A stretch of DNA of 64,000 nucleotides, from positions 1,240,001-1,304,000 of the forward strand of contig NZ_JAIEZQ010000001.1 in the NCBI RefSeq assembly GCF_019679455.1. The letters run 5' to 3'. A program made the translations under genes and the position numbers. Positions 55,450 through 64,000 of this stretch are shown here, in pieces. Under the pieces are notes generated by a model that worked only from the letters and a program-made list of their open reading frames with translations, searched no databases and was not told where the DNA came from. This DNA is from Nocardioides jiangsuensis (lineage in GTDB: Bacteria; Actinomycetota; Actinomycetes; Propionibacteriales; Nocardioidaceae). Each line of letters begins with the position of its first letter. Position 1 is the stretch's first letter.

Positions 55450-55605
55450 ATGACCAAATGGGAATACCTCACCGCTCCGGTTCTCGTGCACGCGACCAAG
55501 CAGATCCTCGACAACTTCGGCGAGGACGGCTGGGAGCTCGTCCAGATCGTCCCCGGGATGAACCCGGAGAACCTGGTCGCCTACTTCAAGCGCGAGAAGG
55601 CGTGA
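55450..55605 (+). CDS. DUF4177 small protein
   Basis: A 51-residue protein with the DUF4177 pattern TKWEYLTAPVLVHATKQIL and GWELVQIVPG. TAGGCT lies 7 nt before the ATG. It matches the small gene of the Rv3678 region in mycobacteria. Its TGA overlaps the GTG of ridA. Function unknown. Confidence 0.88.
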   Translation: MTKWEYLTAPVLVHATKQILDNFGEDGWELVQIVPGMNPENLVAYFKREKA

Positions 55606-56069
55606 GCACGGTGAGCACCCCGGAGGAGCGGCTCGAGGCGATGGGGCTGGCCGTGCCGGAGGTGGCCAAGCCGGTCGCCGCCTACGTGCCCGCGGTCCGG
55701 ACCGGGAGCTACGTGTTCACCTCCGGCCAGCTGCCGATGCGCGAGGGCCGGCTGATCACCACCGGCAAGGTCGGTGGCGAGGTCACCGCCGAGGAGGCCG
55801 TCGAGTGCGCCCGCCAGTGCGCGCTCAACGCGCTCGCCGCGGTCCGCGCCGAGATCGGCGACCTCTCCCAGGTGAAGCGGATCGTCAAGGTCGTCGCGTT
55901 CGTGGCCTCCACCCCTGACTTCACCGGCCAGCCCGGTGTCGCCAACGGCGCCTCGGAGCTCTTCGGCGAGGTCTTCGGCGAGGCGGGGCAGCACGCCCGG
56001 TCGGCCGTGGGCGTGCCGGTGCTCCCGCTCGACGCGCCGGTCGAGGTCGAGCTGCTCGTCGAGGTCTGA
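55602..56069 (+). CDS. RidA-family protein
   Basis: A 155-residue protein of the YjgF/RidA family with YVFTSGQLPM, the GEVTAEEAVECARQCALNAL helix and ARSAVGVPVLPLDAPVEVELLVEV. RidA deaminates reactive enamine intermediates made by PLP enzymes. The GTG at 55602 overlaps the previous stop; a second GTG at 55611 is possible. Corresponds to Rv3678c. Confidence 0.9.
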   Translation: MSTVSTPEERLEAMGLAVPEVAKPVAAYVPAVRTGSYVFTSGQLPMREGRLITTGKVGGEVTAEEAVECARQCALNALAAVRAEIGDLSQVKRIVKVVAFVASTPDFTGQPGVANGASELFGEVFGEAGQHARSAVGVPVLPLDAPVEVELLVEV

Positions 56070-56076
56070 GGCCGGC

Positions 56077-56967
56077 ATGGACGCCACGCGGCGGCTCCCG
56101 CGCGACATCGTCGACCAGGTCAAGGCGTACGCCGACGGCACGAGGACGCCCGCGGAGCCCCGCAACGCCTCGACCGTCGTGCTGCTGCGCGACGGTGCCT
56201 CGGCCGGGCCCGGGTCGCTGGAGGTGTACCTGCTTCGTCGCCATGTCGACATGGCGTTCGCGGCGGGGATGTGCGTCTTCCCCGGGGGCGGGGTCGACCC
56301 GCGCGACTTCGACCACGAGGTCGACTGGGTGGGGCCGACGCCGGCGCAGTGGGCCGGCCTGCTCGGCGCCGACGAGGCCCTCGCGCGGGCGCTGGTGTGC
56401 GCCGCGGTGCGGGAGACCTTCGAGGAGTCCGGGGTGCTGTTCGCCGGGCCCACCGAGGACTCGGTCGTCGCGGACACGACCGGCCCGGACTGGGAGGAGG
56501 ACCGTCGCCGGCTCGAGGCTCGCGAGCTCTCCTTCACCGACTTCCTCGCGCAGCGCGGGCTCCGGCTGCGCAGCGACCTCCTCCGGCCGTGGGGCTCCTG
56601 GCTGACCCCGGTCTTCGAGCCCCGGCGGTTCCGGGCGTGGTTCTTCGTCGCCGAGCTGCCCGCGGGCCAGGTCACCCGCGACGTGTCCACCGAGTCGGAC
56701 GAGGTGACCTGGCTCCCGGTGCACGAGGCGATCACCGCGGTCGACGCCGGGGACATGCTCATGCTGCCGCCGACGTACTGCACCTGCCTGGAGCTCTACG
56801 ACGCCACCACCCCGGCCGAGGCACTGGCGTCCGCGGAACGGCAGGACCTGGTGCCGGTCGAGCCGACCGCGGAGCTCGACGGCGACGAGGCCTACCTGAC
56901 CATCCCCGACCGGCTGGTCGCCCTCGGCGAGCAGGTCCGCACACGGATGGCCCGGGCCGAGCCGTGA
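56077..56967 (+). CDS. NUDIX hydrolase (large form)
   Basis: A 296-residue NUDIX protein. The Nudix box is split but readable: GGGVDP then about 45 residues later AAVRETFEESGVLF, the REXXEE helix that binds metal. GAGG lies 6 nt before the ATG. It overlaps the MBL gene. Substrate unknown; the family acts on nucleoside diphosphates linked to other groups. Confidence 0.87.
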   Translation: MDATRRLPRDIVDQVKAYADGTRTPAEPRNASTVVLLRDGASAGPGSLEVYLLRRHVDMAFAAGMCVFPGGGVDPRDFDHEVDWVGPTPAQWAGLLGADEALARALVCAAVRETFEESGVLFAGPTEDSVVADTTGPDWEEDRRRLEARELSFTDFLAQRGLRLRSDLLRPWGSWLTPVFEPRRFRAWFFVAELPAGQVTRDVSTESDEVTWLPVHEAITAVDAGDMLMLPPTYCTCLELYDATTPAEALASAERQDLVPVEPTAELDGDEAYLTIPDRLVALGEQVRTRMARAEP

Positions 56968-57755
56968 GCTGGGCCGGGGGAGCCTTCGGCGAGCGCGCCC
57001 GCTGCGTGCTCGCGCCGAACGCGAACATCATGACCCTCGACGGCACCAACACCTGGGTGCTGCGCGAGCCGGGGGCGCGGCGCAGCGTCGTGGTCGACCC
57101 CGGGCCCGAGCACGCCGGGCACCTCGACGCGGTCGCGGACGCCGCGGGGGAGGTCGCGGTCGTGCTGCTCACGCACGGGCACGCCGACCACTCCGAGGCG
57201 GCCCGCTCCTTCGCGGAGCGGATGGGCTGCGGGGTGCGTGCCCTCGACCCGGCCCACCGGCTGGGCGCGGAGGGCCTCGGCGACGGCGACGTGGTGGAGG
57301 TCGACGGGCTGGAGGTGCGGGTCGTGGCCACCCCGGGTCACACCTCGGACTCGCTGTCCTTCGTGCTGCCCGCGGAGCGTGCGGTGCTGACCGGGGACAC
57401 CGTGCTCGGCCGGGGCACCACGGTCGTGGCGCACCCCGACGGCCGGCTCGGTGCCTACCTGGGCTCGCTGGAGCGGCTGCACGCGCTCGCGGAGGCCCAG
57501 GAGGTGGCAGCGGTCTGGCCGGGGCACGGGCCGGTGCTCACCGACGCGCTCGGCACCCTCGACCACTACCTCGCGCACCGCCGGCAGCGGCTGGAGCAGG
57601 TCCGCGAGGCGCTGCGCACCCTGGACCCGGCGCGGGAGGACCTCGCCCGCGCGGTGGTCGAGGCGGTGTACGCCGACGTGGACCCCGTGCTCTGGGGAGC
57701 CGCGGAGCTGTCCGTGCGGGCCCAGCTGGCCTACCTTGGCCGCCCGGGCAGCTGA
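56964..57755 (+). CDS. MBL-fold metallohydrolase
   Basis: A 263-residue beta-lactamase-fold hydrolase. THGHADHSE (about residues 71-79) is the HxHxDH zinc motif, with GHTSDS and the later GDTV and WPGHGP ligand loops. It resembles beta-lactamase-like protein 2 / Rv3677c, a probable thioesterase or RNase. The GTG overlaps the NUDIX stop. Confidence 0.9.
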   Translation: MSWAGGAFGERARCVLAPNANIMTLDGTNTWVLREPGARRSVVVDPGPEHAGHLDAVADAAGEVAVVLLTHGHADHSEAARSFAERMGCGVRALDPAHRLGAEGLGDGDVVEVDGLEVRVVATPGHTSDSLSFVLPAERAVLTGDTVLGRGTTVVAHPDGRLGAYLGSLERLHALAEAQEVAAVWPGHGPVLTDALGTLDHYLAHRRQRLEQVREALRTLDPAREDLARAVVEAVYADVDPVLWGAAELSVRAQLAYLGRPGS

Positions 57756-57861
57756 CAGCCTTCCCGGTGGGCGCGTGGGAGGGCAGCGCCGGACAGCGAT
57801 GAGGACGCTGTGCCACTCGATGGACGGCGCTGTCTCCAGGCGCGCCGGACGCGCCGAGCCG

Positions 57862-58539
57862 TCAGCGGGCGCGGCGGCTCAGGCGCTCGATGTCCATGAT
57901 CACGACCGAGCGGGGCTCGAGGCGCAGCCAGCCGCGCGAGGCGAAGTCGGCGAGCGCCTTGTTGACGGTCTCGCGCGAGGCTCCGACGAGCTGCGCGAGC
58001 TCCTCCTGGGTGAGGTCGTGATGCACGTGGATGCCGTCGTCGGCGCTGCGGCCGAACCGGTCGGCGAGGTCGAGCAGCGCCTTGGCCACACGGCCCGGGA
58101 CGTCGGAGAAGACCAGGTCGGCCACCACGTCGTTGGCCTTGCGCAGCCGGCCGGCGAGCTGGGTGAGGAGCCCGCGCGCGACGCCGGGGCGGCCGTCGAG
58201 CCAGCGGAGCAGGTCCTCGTGCGAGAGCGAGGAGAACGAGGTGTCGGTGACCGCGGTGACCGTCGCCGAGCGCGGGCCCGGGTCGAAGAGCGAGAGCTCG
58301 CCGAACATCTGCCCGGGACCGAGGATCGCGAGCAGGTTCTCGCGCCCGTCGGAGGACGTGCGGCCGAGCTTCACCTTGCCGTCGGTGACGACGTAGAGCT
58401 TGTCGCCCTCGTCGCCCTCGTGGAACAGGACCTCGCCGCGGCGCAGTCGGGTCTCGGCCATCGACGCCCGCAGGGCGGTGGCGGCCTCGTCGTCCAGCGC
58501 ACTGAACAGAGGCGCCTGACGCAGTACGTCGTTATCCAC
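57862..58539 (-). CDS. crp: CRP/FNR-family transcription regulator (Crp/GlxR)
   Basis: A 225-residue cAMP receptor protein-type regulator. The N-terminal cyclic-nucleotide domain has GEVLFHEGDEGDKLYVV and GPGQMFGELSLFDPGPRSATV, the phosphate-binding cassette. The C-terminal HTH is LTQEELAQLVGASRETVNKAL (two parts, 171-191). It corresponds to Rv3676. The GTG has GAGGAGG 8 nt upstream. A possible autoregulatory site lies 42 bp upstream. Confidence 0.95.
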   Translation of the reverse strand: MDNDVLRQAPLFSALDDEAATALRASMAETRLRRGEVLFHEGDEGDKLYVVTDGKVKLGRTSSDGRENLLAILGPGQMFGELSLFDPGPRSATVTAVTDTSFSSLSHEDLLRWLDGRPGVARGLLTQLAGRLRKANDVVADLVFSDVPGRVAKALLDLADRFGRSADDGIHVHHDLTQEELAQLVGASRETVNKALADFASRGWLRLEPRSVVIMDIERLSRRAR

Positions 58540-58580
58540 GAACTTGTCCTCCTCGTCAACGCCGGGACTCTCTGTCCGGC

Positions 58581-58596
58581 GGTGCTACATGTCACA
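58581..58596. promoter_or_regulatory. Possible autoregulatory Crp site
   Basis: GGTGCTACATGTCACA has one exact half-site TCACA and one weak half GGTGC spaced by 6, upstream of crp and divergent nth. Single-mismatch cores of this type are used by GlxR. Confidence 0.4.
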
Positions 58597-58662
58597 GTCT
58601 GACGTATCGGGCGGGGGTTACGCCAAAACGCCCTCCGCGAGGCGCCCCCGTAGGCTGGTTCC

Positions 58663-59355
58663 GTGCCCGAAACCTCCCTCGTCCGCCGTGCCCGGAAGAT
58701 CGACCGGGTGCTCGCCGAGACCTACCCCGACGCGACGTGCGAGCTCGACTTCGACAACCCCTTCGAGCTGCTCGTGGTGACCGTGCTGTCGGCGCAGACC
58801 ACCGACAAGCGGGTCAACGCGGTGCGCCCCGGGCTGTTCGCGGAGTACCCCGACGCGGCCGCGATGGCCGCCGCGGACCGGGCCCGGCTGGAGGAGCTGA
58901 TCCAGCCGACCGGGTTCTTCCGCGCCAAGACCGAGTCGCTGCTGAAGCTGTCGCAGGCCCTCGTCGAGCGGTACGACGGGGAGGTCCCCGGGCGCCTGGA
59001 GGACCTGGTGACCCTGCCCGGCGTCGGCCGCAAGACCGCGAACGTCGTGCTGGGCAACGCGTTCGGTGTCCCCGGGATCACCGTGGACACGCACTTCGGC
59101 CGGCTGGCGCGGCGCTTCGGGTGGACCGAGGAGACCGACCCGGTGAAGACCGAGCACGCTGTCGGGGCACTGTTCCCGAAGAAGGACTGGACGATGCTCA
59201 GCCACCACCTGATCTGGCACGGGCGGCGGATGTGCCATGCGCGGAACCCCGCCTGCGGCGTCTGCCCGGTCGCCCGCTGGTGCCCGTCGTACGGCGAGGG
59301 GCCGACCGACCCGGAGAAGGCGGCGAAGCTCGTCCGCACCGAGGGTCGCGCATGA
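58663..59355 (+). CDS. nth: Endonuclease III
   Basis: A 230-residue bifunctional DNA glycosylase/AP lyase for oxidised pyrimidines. The HhH motif [12 protein letters not shown] has catalytic Lys124, and Asp142 follows in VDTHFGRL. The 4Fe-4S cluster is held by [17 protein letters not shown] (C-X6-C-X2-C-X5-C). TAGGCT 6 nt before the GTG gives a leaderless start. Its stop overlaps the next gene. Confidence 0.97.
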   Translation: MPETSLVRRARKIDRVLAETYPDATCELDFDNPFELLVVTVLSAQTTDKRVNAVRPGLFAEYPDAAAMAAADRARLEELIQPTGFFRAKTESLLKLSQALVERYDGEVPGRLEDLVTLPGVGRKTANVVLGNAFGVPGITVDTHFGRLARRFGWTEETDPVKTEHAVGALFPKKDWTMLSHHLIWHGRRMCHARNPACGVCPVARWCPSYGEGPTDPEKAAKLVRTEGRA

Positions 59356-60017
59356 GCCCACGCGGCCTCGTCCCGTCCCGGCGGGTGCGGTGGCGCGGAG
59401 CCGTCGCGGCCGCGCTGCTGCCGCTGGCCCTGGCGGCGTGCTCCTCGGCCACCCCGACCGCACCGGGCGGCGGTGGGGGCGGGCTCACCGTCGACGTCGA
59501 CGTGGACACCCCGGCCCTGCGCGCCCAGAAGAAAGCCGCCGGTGTCGAGGACTGCCCCGCCCCGGCCCCCGGCCGCTCCGCCGCGGGGGAGGACGCGCTG
59601 CCCGACGTCACCCTGCCCTGCCTCGGCGGCGGGCCGGACGTGAACCTCGCCGACCTGCGCGGGCCGGCCGTCATCAACCTGTGGGCGCAGTGGTGCGGCC
59701 CGTGCCGTGAGGAGCTGCCCTACTACCAGCAGCTGCACGAGAGAGCCGGCGACCGGGTGCAGGTGCTCGGCGTCGACTACCAGGACACCCAGCCGTCGCT
59801 GGCCCTCGACCTGGTCGAGCAGACCGGCGTGACCTACCCGCTGGTCGCGGACCCGGGCGCGCAGGTGCGGGTGCCCTTCAAGGTGCGCGGGCTGCCGGGG
59901 GTGGTCTTCGTGGACGAGGACGGTGCGGTGACGCACGTGGAGTATGTCGTGGTCCGCTCCTACGACCAGCTCGCGGACCTCGTCGAGGAGCACCTCGGCG
60001 TGTCGGTCGCAGGTTGA
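59352..60017 (+). CDS. TlpA-type membrane-anchored thioredoxin
   Basis: A 221-residue lipoprotein. The lipobox LALAAC gives lipidated Cys30; the thioredoxin domain has WCGPC with Cys115 and Cys118, and a cis-Pro segment RGLPGVVFV. It reduces or makes disulfides outside the cytoplasmic membrane. It corresponds to Rv3673c and is coupled to nth by ATGA overlap. Confidence 0.92.
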   Translation: MSPRGLVPSRRVRWRGAVAAALLPLALAACSSATPTAPGGGGGGLTVDVDVDTPALRAQKKAAGVEDCPAPAPGRSAAGEDALPDVTLPCLGGGPDVNLADLRGPAVINLWAQWCGPCREELPYYQQLHERAGDRVQVLGVDYQDTQPSLALDLVEQTGVTYPLVADPGAQVRVPFKVRGLPGVVFVDEDGAVTHVEYVVVRSYDQLADLVEEHLGVSVAG

Positions 60018-60047
60018 GCGTCGGACCCCCTGGGTAGGCTCGGCCTC

Positions 60048-60797
60048 GTGTCCGACCGTGCCCCGATGCCGCCGGGTGAACGACCCGCGCATCCACCCCT
60101 CCCGGATTGGCTGGAGCCGATCCGGCGCGGAGCCGTGGACATCACCGTCGAGGAGCTGACCCGGTTCGTCCCGCCCGAGGGGTCCGACACCCGCCGCGGC
60201 GCCGTCCTCATGCTCTTCGGCCACGGTCCGTCCGGTCCCGACCTGCTGCTCACCGAGCGCGCCCACGACATGCGCTCCCACCCCGGGCAGGTCTCCTTCC
60301 CGGGCGGCTCCATCGACCAGCAGGACGCCTCCGCCGCCGCGGCCGCGCTGCGGGAGGCGGAGGAGGAGACCGGGGTCGACCCGTCCGGGGTCGAGGTGTT
60401 CGCGTCGCTCCCCGAGCTGTGGCTGCCGCCGAGCAACTTCGCGGTCACCCCGGTGCTCGCCTGGTGGCGCGAGGAGAGCCCGGTCAGCGTCGTGGACCCG
60501 CGCGAGGTGCACGCCGTGCTGCGGGAGCCGATCGAGGAGCTGCTCGACCCCCAGCACCGGATCTCGGTGCGCCACCCCTCCGGCTGGAAGGGGCCAGCCT
60601 TCCTGATCGGGGAGGACAAGGACCTCATCCTGTGGGGCTTCACCGCCGGCATCATCGCCCGCCTCTTCGACTTCGTCGGCTGGACCCAGCCCTGGGACGC
60701 CTCGCAGATGCGGGACCTGCCGGAGCACATGCTGACGGTGCCCCGCGAGGCGTCGGGTCGCTCGCCGCTGCCCGACACGAACTACCGAGAGCTCTGA
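60048..60797 (+). CDS. CoA pyrophosphatase-type NUDIX hydrolase
   Basis: A 249-residue NUDIX protein with LLTERAHDMRSHPGQVSFPGG (in two parts) and AALREAEEETGVDPSGVEV, the NuBox pattern of the CoA diphosphatase family (Rv3672c). It hydrolyses CoA or its derivatives to phosphopantetheine and ADP. TAGGCT 7 nt before the GTG. Confidence 0.9.
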   Translation: MSDRAPMPPGERPAHPPLPDWLEPIRRGAVDITVEELTRFVPPEGSDTRRGAVLMLFGHGPSGPDLLLTERAHDMRSHPGQVSFPGGSIDQQDASAAAAALREAEEETGVDPSGVEVFASLPELWLPPSNFAVTPVLAWWREESPVSVVDPREVHAVLREPIEELLDPQHRISVRHPSGWKGPAFLIGEDKDLILWGFTAGIIARLFDFVGWTQPWDASQMRDLPEHMLTVPREASGRSPLPDTNYREL

Positions 60798-60819
60798 GGG
60801 CCCACCCTGTGACCGCACC

Positions 60820-61992
60820 GTGAACGTCCTCGACTGGGCCCTGCTCGTCATCGTGCTCGCCTACGCCGTGTCCGGCTACTGGCAGGGCTTCATCTCCGGC
60901 GCCTTCGCCACGGCCGGCCTGCTGCTCGGCGGGCTGGTCGGCATCTGGCTCGCGCCGCAGCTGCTCGGCGACGCCGAGTCGTCGCTGTGGGTCTCCCTCG
61001 GTGCGCTGTTCGTGGTGCTCGTGTGCGCGTCGTTCGGGCAGGCGGCGCTGCAGTACGCCGGCACCCGGATCCGCGACCAGATCACCTGGCAGCCGGCCCG
61101 CGCGCTCGACGCCGTGGGCGGGGCCGCCCTGAGCACCGCCGCGGTCCTCGTCGTCGCCTGGGCGCTCGGCGTGGCGGTGAGCGGCTCCGCGCTCCCCGTG
61201 GTGAGCCAGCAGGTCCGCGCCTCGCTGGTGCTCTCCGAGGTCGACACGGTGATGCCCGACCGGGCCGAGCAGGCGCTCAACGCGTTCAACGAGGTGGTCG
61301 GGCAGAGCTTCTTCCCGCGCTACCTCGAGCCGTTCGCCCCGGAGCGGATCATCGAGGTCGGCCCGCCCTCGGACGCGGTCGCCGGCGACCCCGACGTGGA
61401 GGCGGCCGAGGCCAGCGTGCTCAAGGTCCGCGGCGAGAACGACTGCGGCCGTGGTGTCGAGGGCACCGGCTTCCTCTACTCCCCGAACCGGTTGATGACC
61501 AACGCGCACGTGGTCGCCGGGGTCGACGAGCCGACCGTGCTCGTCGGGGAGGAGGAGGTGTCTGCGGAGGTCGTCTACTACAACTCCGACCTCGACGTGG
61601 CCGTGCTCTCCATCGACGGCGTCGACCGCCCCTTCCTCCGCTTCGACAACGGCGGCGAGCCGCGCCAGTCGTCCGCGGTGCTCGGCTACCCCAACGACGG
61701 CCCGTACAACGTCCAGGCGGCCCGGATCCGCGGGGAGCAGCGGCTGCGCAGCCCCGACATCTACGGCGACGGCACGGTGGTGCGCGAGGTCTTCTCGATC
61801 CGCTCCCTGGTCCGCCCCGGCAACTCCGGCGGCCCGCTGCTCTCCGAGGACGGCGCCGTGCTCGGCGTGATCTTCGCGGCCTCGGTGACCGACCGCGACA
61901 CCGGCTACGCGCTCACCGCCGACCAGGTGGCCGCGGGCGCGGCCGCGGGCATCACCAACGGCGAGCCGGTCGACACCGGCGACTGCGCCTGA
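60820..61992 (+). CDS. marP: Membrane serine protease MarP
   Basis: A 390-residue protease. Four N-terminal transmembrane helices precede a periplasmic chymotrypsin-fold domain. The triad is His230 (TNAHVVAG), Asp259 (DLDVAVL) and Ser336 (PGNSGGPL). Cys209 and Cys389 are placed like the disulfide pair Cys214-Cys395 of M. tuberculosis MarP (Rv3671c), which keeps the cytoplasm neutral in acid. GTG start at 60820 with no clear ribosome site. Confidence 0.94.
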   Translation: MNVLDWALLVIVLAYAVSGYWQGFISGAFATAGLLLGGLVGIWLAPQLLGDAESSLWVSLGALFVVLVCASFGQAALQYAGTRIRDQITWQPARALDAVGGAALSTAAVLVVAWALGVAVSGSALPVVSQQVRASLVLSEVDTVMPDRAEQALNAFNEVVGQSFFPRYLEPFAPERIIEVGPPSDAVAGDPDVEAAEASVLKVRGENDCGRGVEGTGFLYSPNRLMTNAHVVAGVDEPTVLVGEEEVSAEVVYYNSDLDVAVLSIDGVDRPFLRFDNGGEPRQSSAVLGYPNDGPYNVQAARIRGEQRLRSPDIYGDGTVVREVFSIRSLVRPGNSGGPLLSEDGAVLGVIFAASVTDRDTGYALTADQVAAGAAAGITNGEPVDTGDCA

Positions 61993-61996
61993 GGGC

Positions 61997-62983
61997 CTAG
62001 TCCCGGCCGGTCGCCGCGAGCCAGCGCAGCAGCACGTCGTCGAAGGCGTCGGGCGCCTCCTCGTGAGGGAAGTGGCCGACGCCGGGGAGGGCGTGGGTCT
62101 CGTAGGGCCCGGTGACCTGCCGCTGCGAGCGGTCGGCGCCACCGCGGGGCAGCGCCGGGTCGTCGGCGCCGTTCACCACGCATACCGGCTGCGCCACGGG
62201 GCGTTGCATGTACCGGTGGAACTGCCGGCCGTCGCCGCGGAAGCGTGAGCGGAACAGCCACCGGTGGTACTCCAGCGCGCAGTGCGGCGCGGGCCACAGC
62301 CGCAGGGCCGCCTGGTACGTCGCCACGGTCTCCTCGTCGGGGAACGTCGACGACGGGCTGCTCCAGCTCTCGAGGTGGCTGCGGAGGAACCCCGTCGAGG
62401 CGCGGGAGAGCCGGCGCTCCGGCAGGGTCGGCACCTGCATCGCGAGCAGGTGCCGCAGTGCCACCGCGTTGCGCGAGCGAAGGCTGGAGAGCATCACGTT
62501 GGGGTGCGGCGCGGAGACGGTGCAGAGTGCGGACACCTCGCGCGGGTGCAGCGCGGCCGCGGCCCAGGCGACGTACCCGCCCCAGCCGTGCCCGACGAGC
62601 ACCGCACTGCGCTCGCCGAGCGCCTTGACGACTCCCACCACGTCCCGGGACAGGGTCAGCGGGTCGTAGCCGCGGGGCGGCTTGTCCGAGCCGCCGTACC
62701 CGCGCAGGTCCATCGCGGCCACCCGGTAGCCGTGCGCGGCGAGGGTGCGGATCTGGTCGCGCCAGGTCCACCAGAACTCCGGGAAACCGTGCAGCAGGAG
62801 CACCAGGGGCGGGTCGCCCGGGGCGGCGGAGAGATCGGCCCCGCCGGATCGGCCGCCGGGCTCGGGTGAGGAGATCGGCTGCGCCTCGACGACGTGGAAC
62901 CGGGCCCCGTTGGCAGCGACGTACCTGTGCTGCCAGGGGCCCGGGATCTCGATCGCACCGGCCGTGTCGGGTGGTGCTCCCAC
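61997..62983 (-). CDS. Epoxide-hydrolase-like alpha/beta hydrolase lacking the nucleophile
   Basis: A 328-residue protein at the place of M. tuberculosis ephE. The oxyanion loop HGFPEFWWTWRDQI and late His in LPGVGHFPHEEAPD are present, and VNGADDPALP supplies an acid. At the nucleophile elbow it has GHGWGG, so Gly stands where epoxide hydrolases have Asp (GHDWGG) and esterases Ser. It may be inactive, use another residue, or have a non-catalytic role. TAGCCT 6 nt before the GTG; that hexamer overlaps the stop of the upstream gene. Confidence 0.85.
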   Translation of the reverse strand: MGAPPDTAGAIEIPGPWQHRYVAANGARFHVVEAQPISSPEPGGRSGGADLSAAPGDPPLVLLLHGFPEFWWTWRDQIRTLAAHGYRVAAMDLRGYGGSDKPPRGYDPLTLSRDVVGVVKALGERSAVLVGHGWGGYVAWAAAALHPREVSALCTVSAPHPNVMLSSLRSRNAVALRHLLAMQVPTLPERRLSRASTGFLRSHLESWSSPSSTFPDEETVATYQAALRLWPAPHCALEYHRWLFRSRFRGDGRQFHRYMQRPVAQPVCVVNGADDPALPRGGADRSQRQVTGPYETHALPGVGHFPHEEAPDAFDDVLLRWLAATGRD

Positions 62984-62992
62984 CGCAGGAGG

Positions 62993-63421
62993 CTACTTCC
63001 GCTGGAGCAGGGTCTTGGTCTCCTGCGCCTGGTGGATCGCCCGCTCGGGGGCGCGGACCTGCTTGACCTTCTTCATGCCGAGGAAGCCGAGGAGAGCCGC
63101 GATCAGCAGGTAGGCGCCGAAGACGATGAGGAAGCACCAGGCCAGGTCGAGGCCGGTCATGTGCAGGAAGTAGGCGAAGGCGACCGAGAGCATGATGATC
63201 GCCAGCACGCCGACGAACGCCGCTCCCGCGAAGAGCCCGGCGCCGGTGCCACCCGCCTTGACGCTGACCTTGAGCTCGGACTTGGCCAGCGCGATCTCGT
63301 TCTGGATCAGGCTGGAGATGTCCCGGCTCGCGTCGGCCACGAGGCGGCCGATCGTCGGCTCCTCCTCGGTCACCGTCGCGACGGTCGACTGCTGCGGGGT
63401 CATCGGTGCGTTGCTCGTCAT
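62993..63421 (-). CDS. Phage-holin-family (DUF1469) membrane protein
   Basis: A 142-residue protein. It opens with a Thr/Gln/Glu-rich segment, then a helix (DISSLIQNEIALAKSELKV) and two transmembrane helices (FVGVLAIIMLSVAFAYFLHM, WCFLIVFGAYLLIAALLGF), and a basic tail. Though named for phage holins, it is a chromosomal actinobacterial membrane protein, probably linked to envelope or stress. GGGAG 5-6 nt before the ATG. Confidence 0.85.
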   Translation of the reverse strand: MTSNAPMTPQQSTVATVTEEEPTIGRLVADASRDISSLIQNEIALAKSELKVSVKAGGTGAGLFAGAAFVGVLAIIMLSVAFAYFLHMTGLDLAWCFLIVFGAYLLIAALLGFLGMKKVKQVRAPERAIHQAQETKTLLQRK

Positions 63422-63529
63422 GTGCTCTCCCTTCGCGGCGGACCACGGGCCTGTGGTCGCGCGGCCGCTCACGATTTCGTGCCCCTGAGACTAGTGGACT
63501 AAACCTGTGGCCCCGCACGCACGGGCAGG

Positions 63530-64000
63530 TCAGGCGTTGCGGTGTCGGTGGTTGCGCCGGCGCAGGACCACCGAGGCGAGCAGGGCGGCGACCACCGAGC
63601 CGAGCAGCACCGCGGTCTTGGCGGCCTCGGCCTCCGCGCCGCCGTACGACAGGTCGGCGACCAGCAGGGCGACGGTGAAGCCGACTCCCGCCAGGATCGC
63701 CACGCCGCCCACGTCGCGCCAGGTGAGGGTCTCGTTGAGCTCGGCGCGGGTCAGCCGGGTGACCAGCCACGCCCCGCCCATCACGCCGATCGGCTTGCCG
63801 AGCACCAGGCCGAGCGCCACGCCGATCACGATCGGGTCGGTGAAGAAGCTCGCGCCGCCGCCGATCGCGACCCCGGCCGACATCAGCGCGAAGAACGGGA
63901 CCGCGACCCCGGCGGAGAGCGGGACGAGCCGGTGCTCGAGCCGCTCGGCGGGGGAGCGCTGCTCCGTCTCGTCGGGGACCACCCGGGTCAGCAGGCCGAG
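63530..64000 (-). CDS. nhaA: Na+/H+ antiporter NhaA, C-terminal part (runs off the window)
   Basis: The last 156 residues of an NhaA antiporter: PLSAGVAVPFFALMSAGVAIG, LGLVLGKPIGVMGGAWL and VGFTVALLVADLSYG are its late transmembrane segments. The coding frame is open to the window edge, so the start and the conserved N-terminal Asp pair lie outside. It expels Na+ in exchange for protons. Confidence 0.9.
   Translation of the reverse strand, partial: LGLLTRVVPDETEQRSPAERLEHRLVPLSAGVAVPFFALMSAGVAIGGGASFFTDPIVIGVALGLVLGKPIGVMGGAWLVTRLTRAELNETLTWRDVGGVAILAGVGFTVALLVADLSYGGAEAEAAKTAVLLGSVVAALLASVVLRRRNHRHRNA

Noticed and set aside
62993-63421. Prophage, because of a phage-holin-family gene
   Set aside because: The DUF1469 protein is a normal chromosomal membrane protein; no capsid, tail, terminase or lysis genes are nearby.

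Overview
The window is chromosomal DNA from a high-GC actinomycete, most likely a member of the Nocardioidaceae (Nocardioides-like). The phylum call is firm. It rests on a WhiB-family regulator, a TIGR03086-type (mycothiol/DinB-like) protein, menaquinone synthesis (menB), an IdeR-type iron box, GTP-dependent PEP carboxykinase, and the block marP - NUDIX - tlpA - nth - crp - MBL - NUDIX - ridA - DUF4177 - two ArsA ATPases - whiB - ponA2 - metallophosphoesterase, which is the Rv3670-Rv3683 neighbourhood of Mycobacterium tuberculosis. The genus is inference. Many genes look leaderless: a -10 hexamer (TAGGCT, TAGCCT, CACACT and similar) lies 6-8 nt before an ATG or GTG with no Shine-Dalgarno sequence.

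Layout. 0-2.4 kb: pckG with a long upstream region holding a CRP-like site, then tRNA-Arg(ACG). 2.4-4.9 kb: an accessory segment beside that tRNA, with a decayed integrase end, two SHOCT-domain genes, nearly 1 kb without a clear gene, and a small secreted protein. 5-10 kb: a partner-switching/stress-signalling cluster (RsbP-like PAS-PP2C phosphatase, an RsbW-like ATPase domain in one frame with an RsbQ hydrolase, a GAF-ANTAR antiterminator, and a protein with a MetOD1-like region and an ATPase domain). 10-23.5 kb: metabolic genes (FAD oxidase, thpR, MOSC, GST, menB, methyltransferase, flavodoxin reductase, CorA, pntAA-AB-B, upp, tadA) and tRNA-Ser(CGA). 23.7-34.4 kb: mixed genes including a PGRP amidase, an aminotransferase, a beta-lactamase-family hydrolase, a K+/H+ antiporter, a LytR_C protein with a VapB-like partner, and an iron-regulated P19-type lipoprotein. 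34.6-42.5 kb: tRNA-Ser(GGA), SRP RNA, dnaX-ybaB-recR, then lysC with two tandem asd genes. 42.6-64 kb: envelope genes, tRNA-Pro(CGG), and the ponA2-whiB4-crp-nth-marP block, interrupted by scoAB and a fused styrene-monooxygenase/reductase gene.

How they work together. lysC-asd-asd supplies aspartate semialdehyde for lysine/DAP, threonine and methionine. dnaX-ybaB-recR is the usual replication/recombination operon downstream of SRP RNA. Crp, WhiB4/WblA, MarP, PonA2 and the TlpA-like protein make up an envelope and redox stress block. The 5-10 kb cluster should set the activity of an alternative sigma factor by phosphorylation.

Most notable: the RsbQ-RsbP module with an ATPase domain in frame and a possible internal leaderless start; the StyA2B-like fusion; the tandem asd pair; an epoxide-hydrolase-like protein with Gly in place of its nucleophile; a 22-bp tandem repeat at two intergenic sites 17 kb apart; and divergent gene pairs whose leaderless -10 elements overlap or abut.
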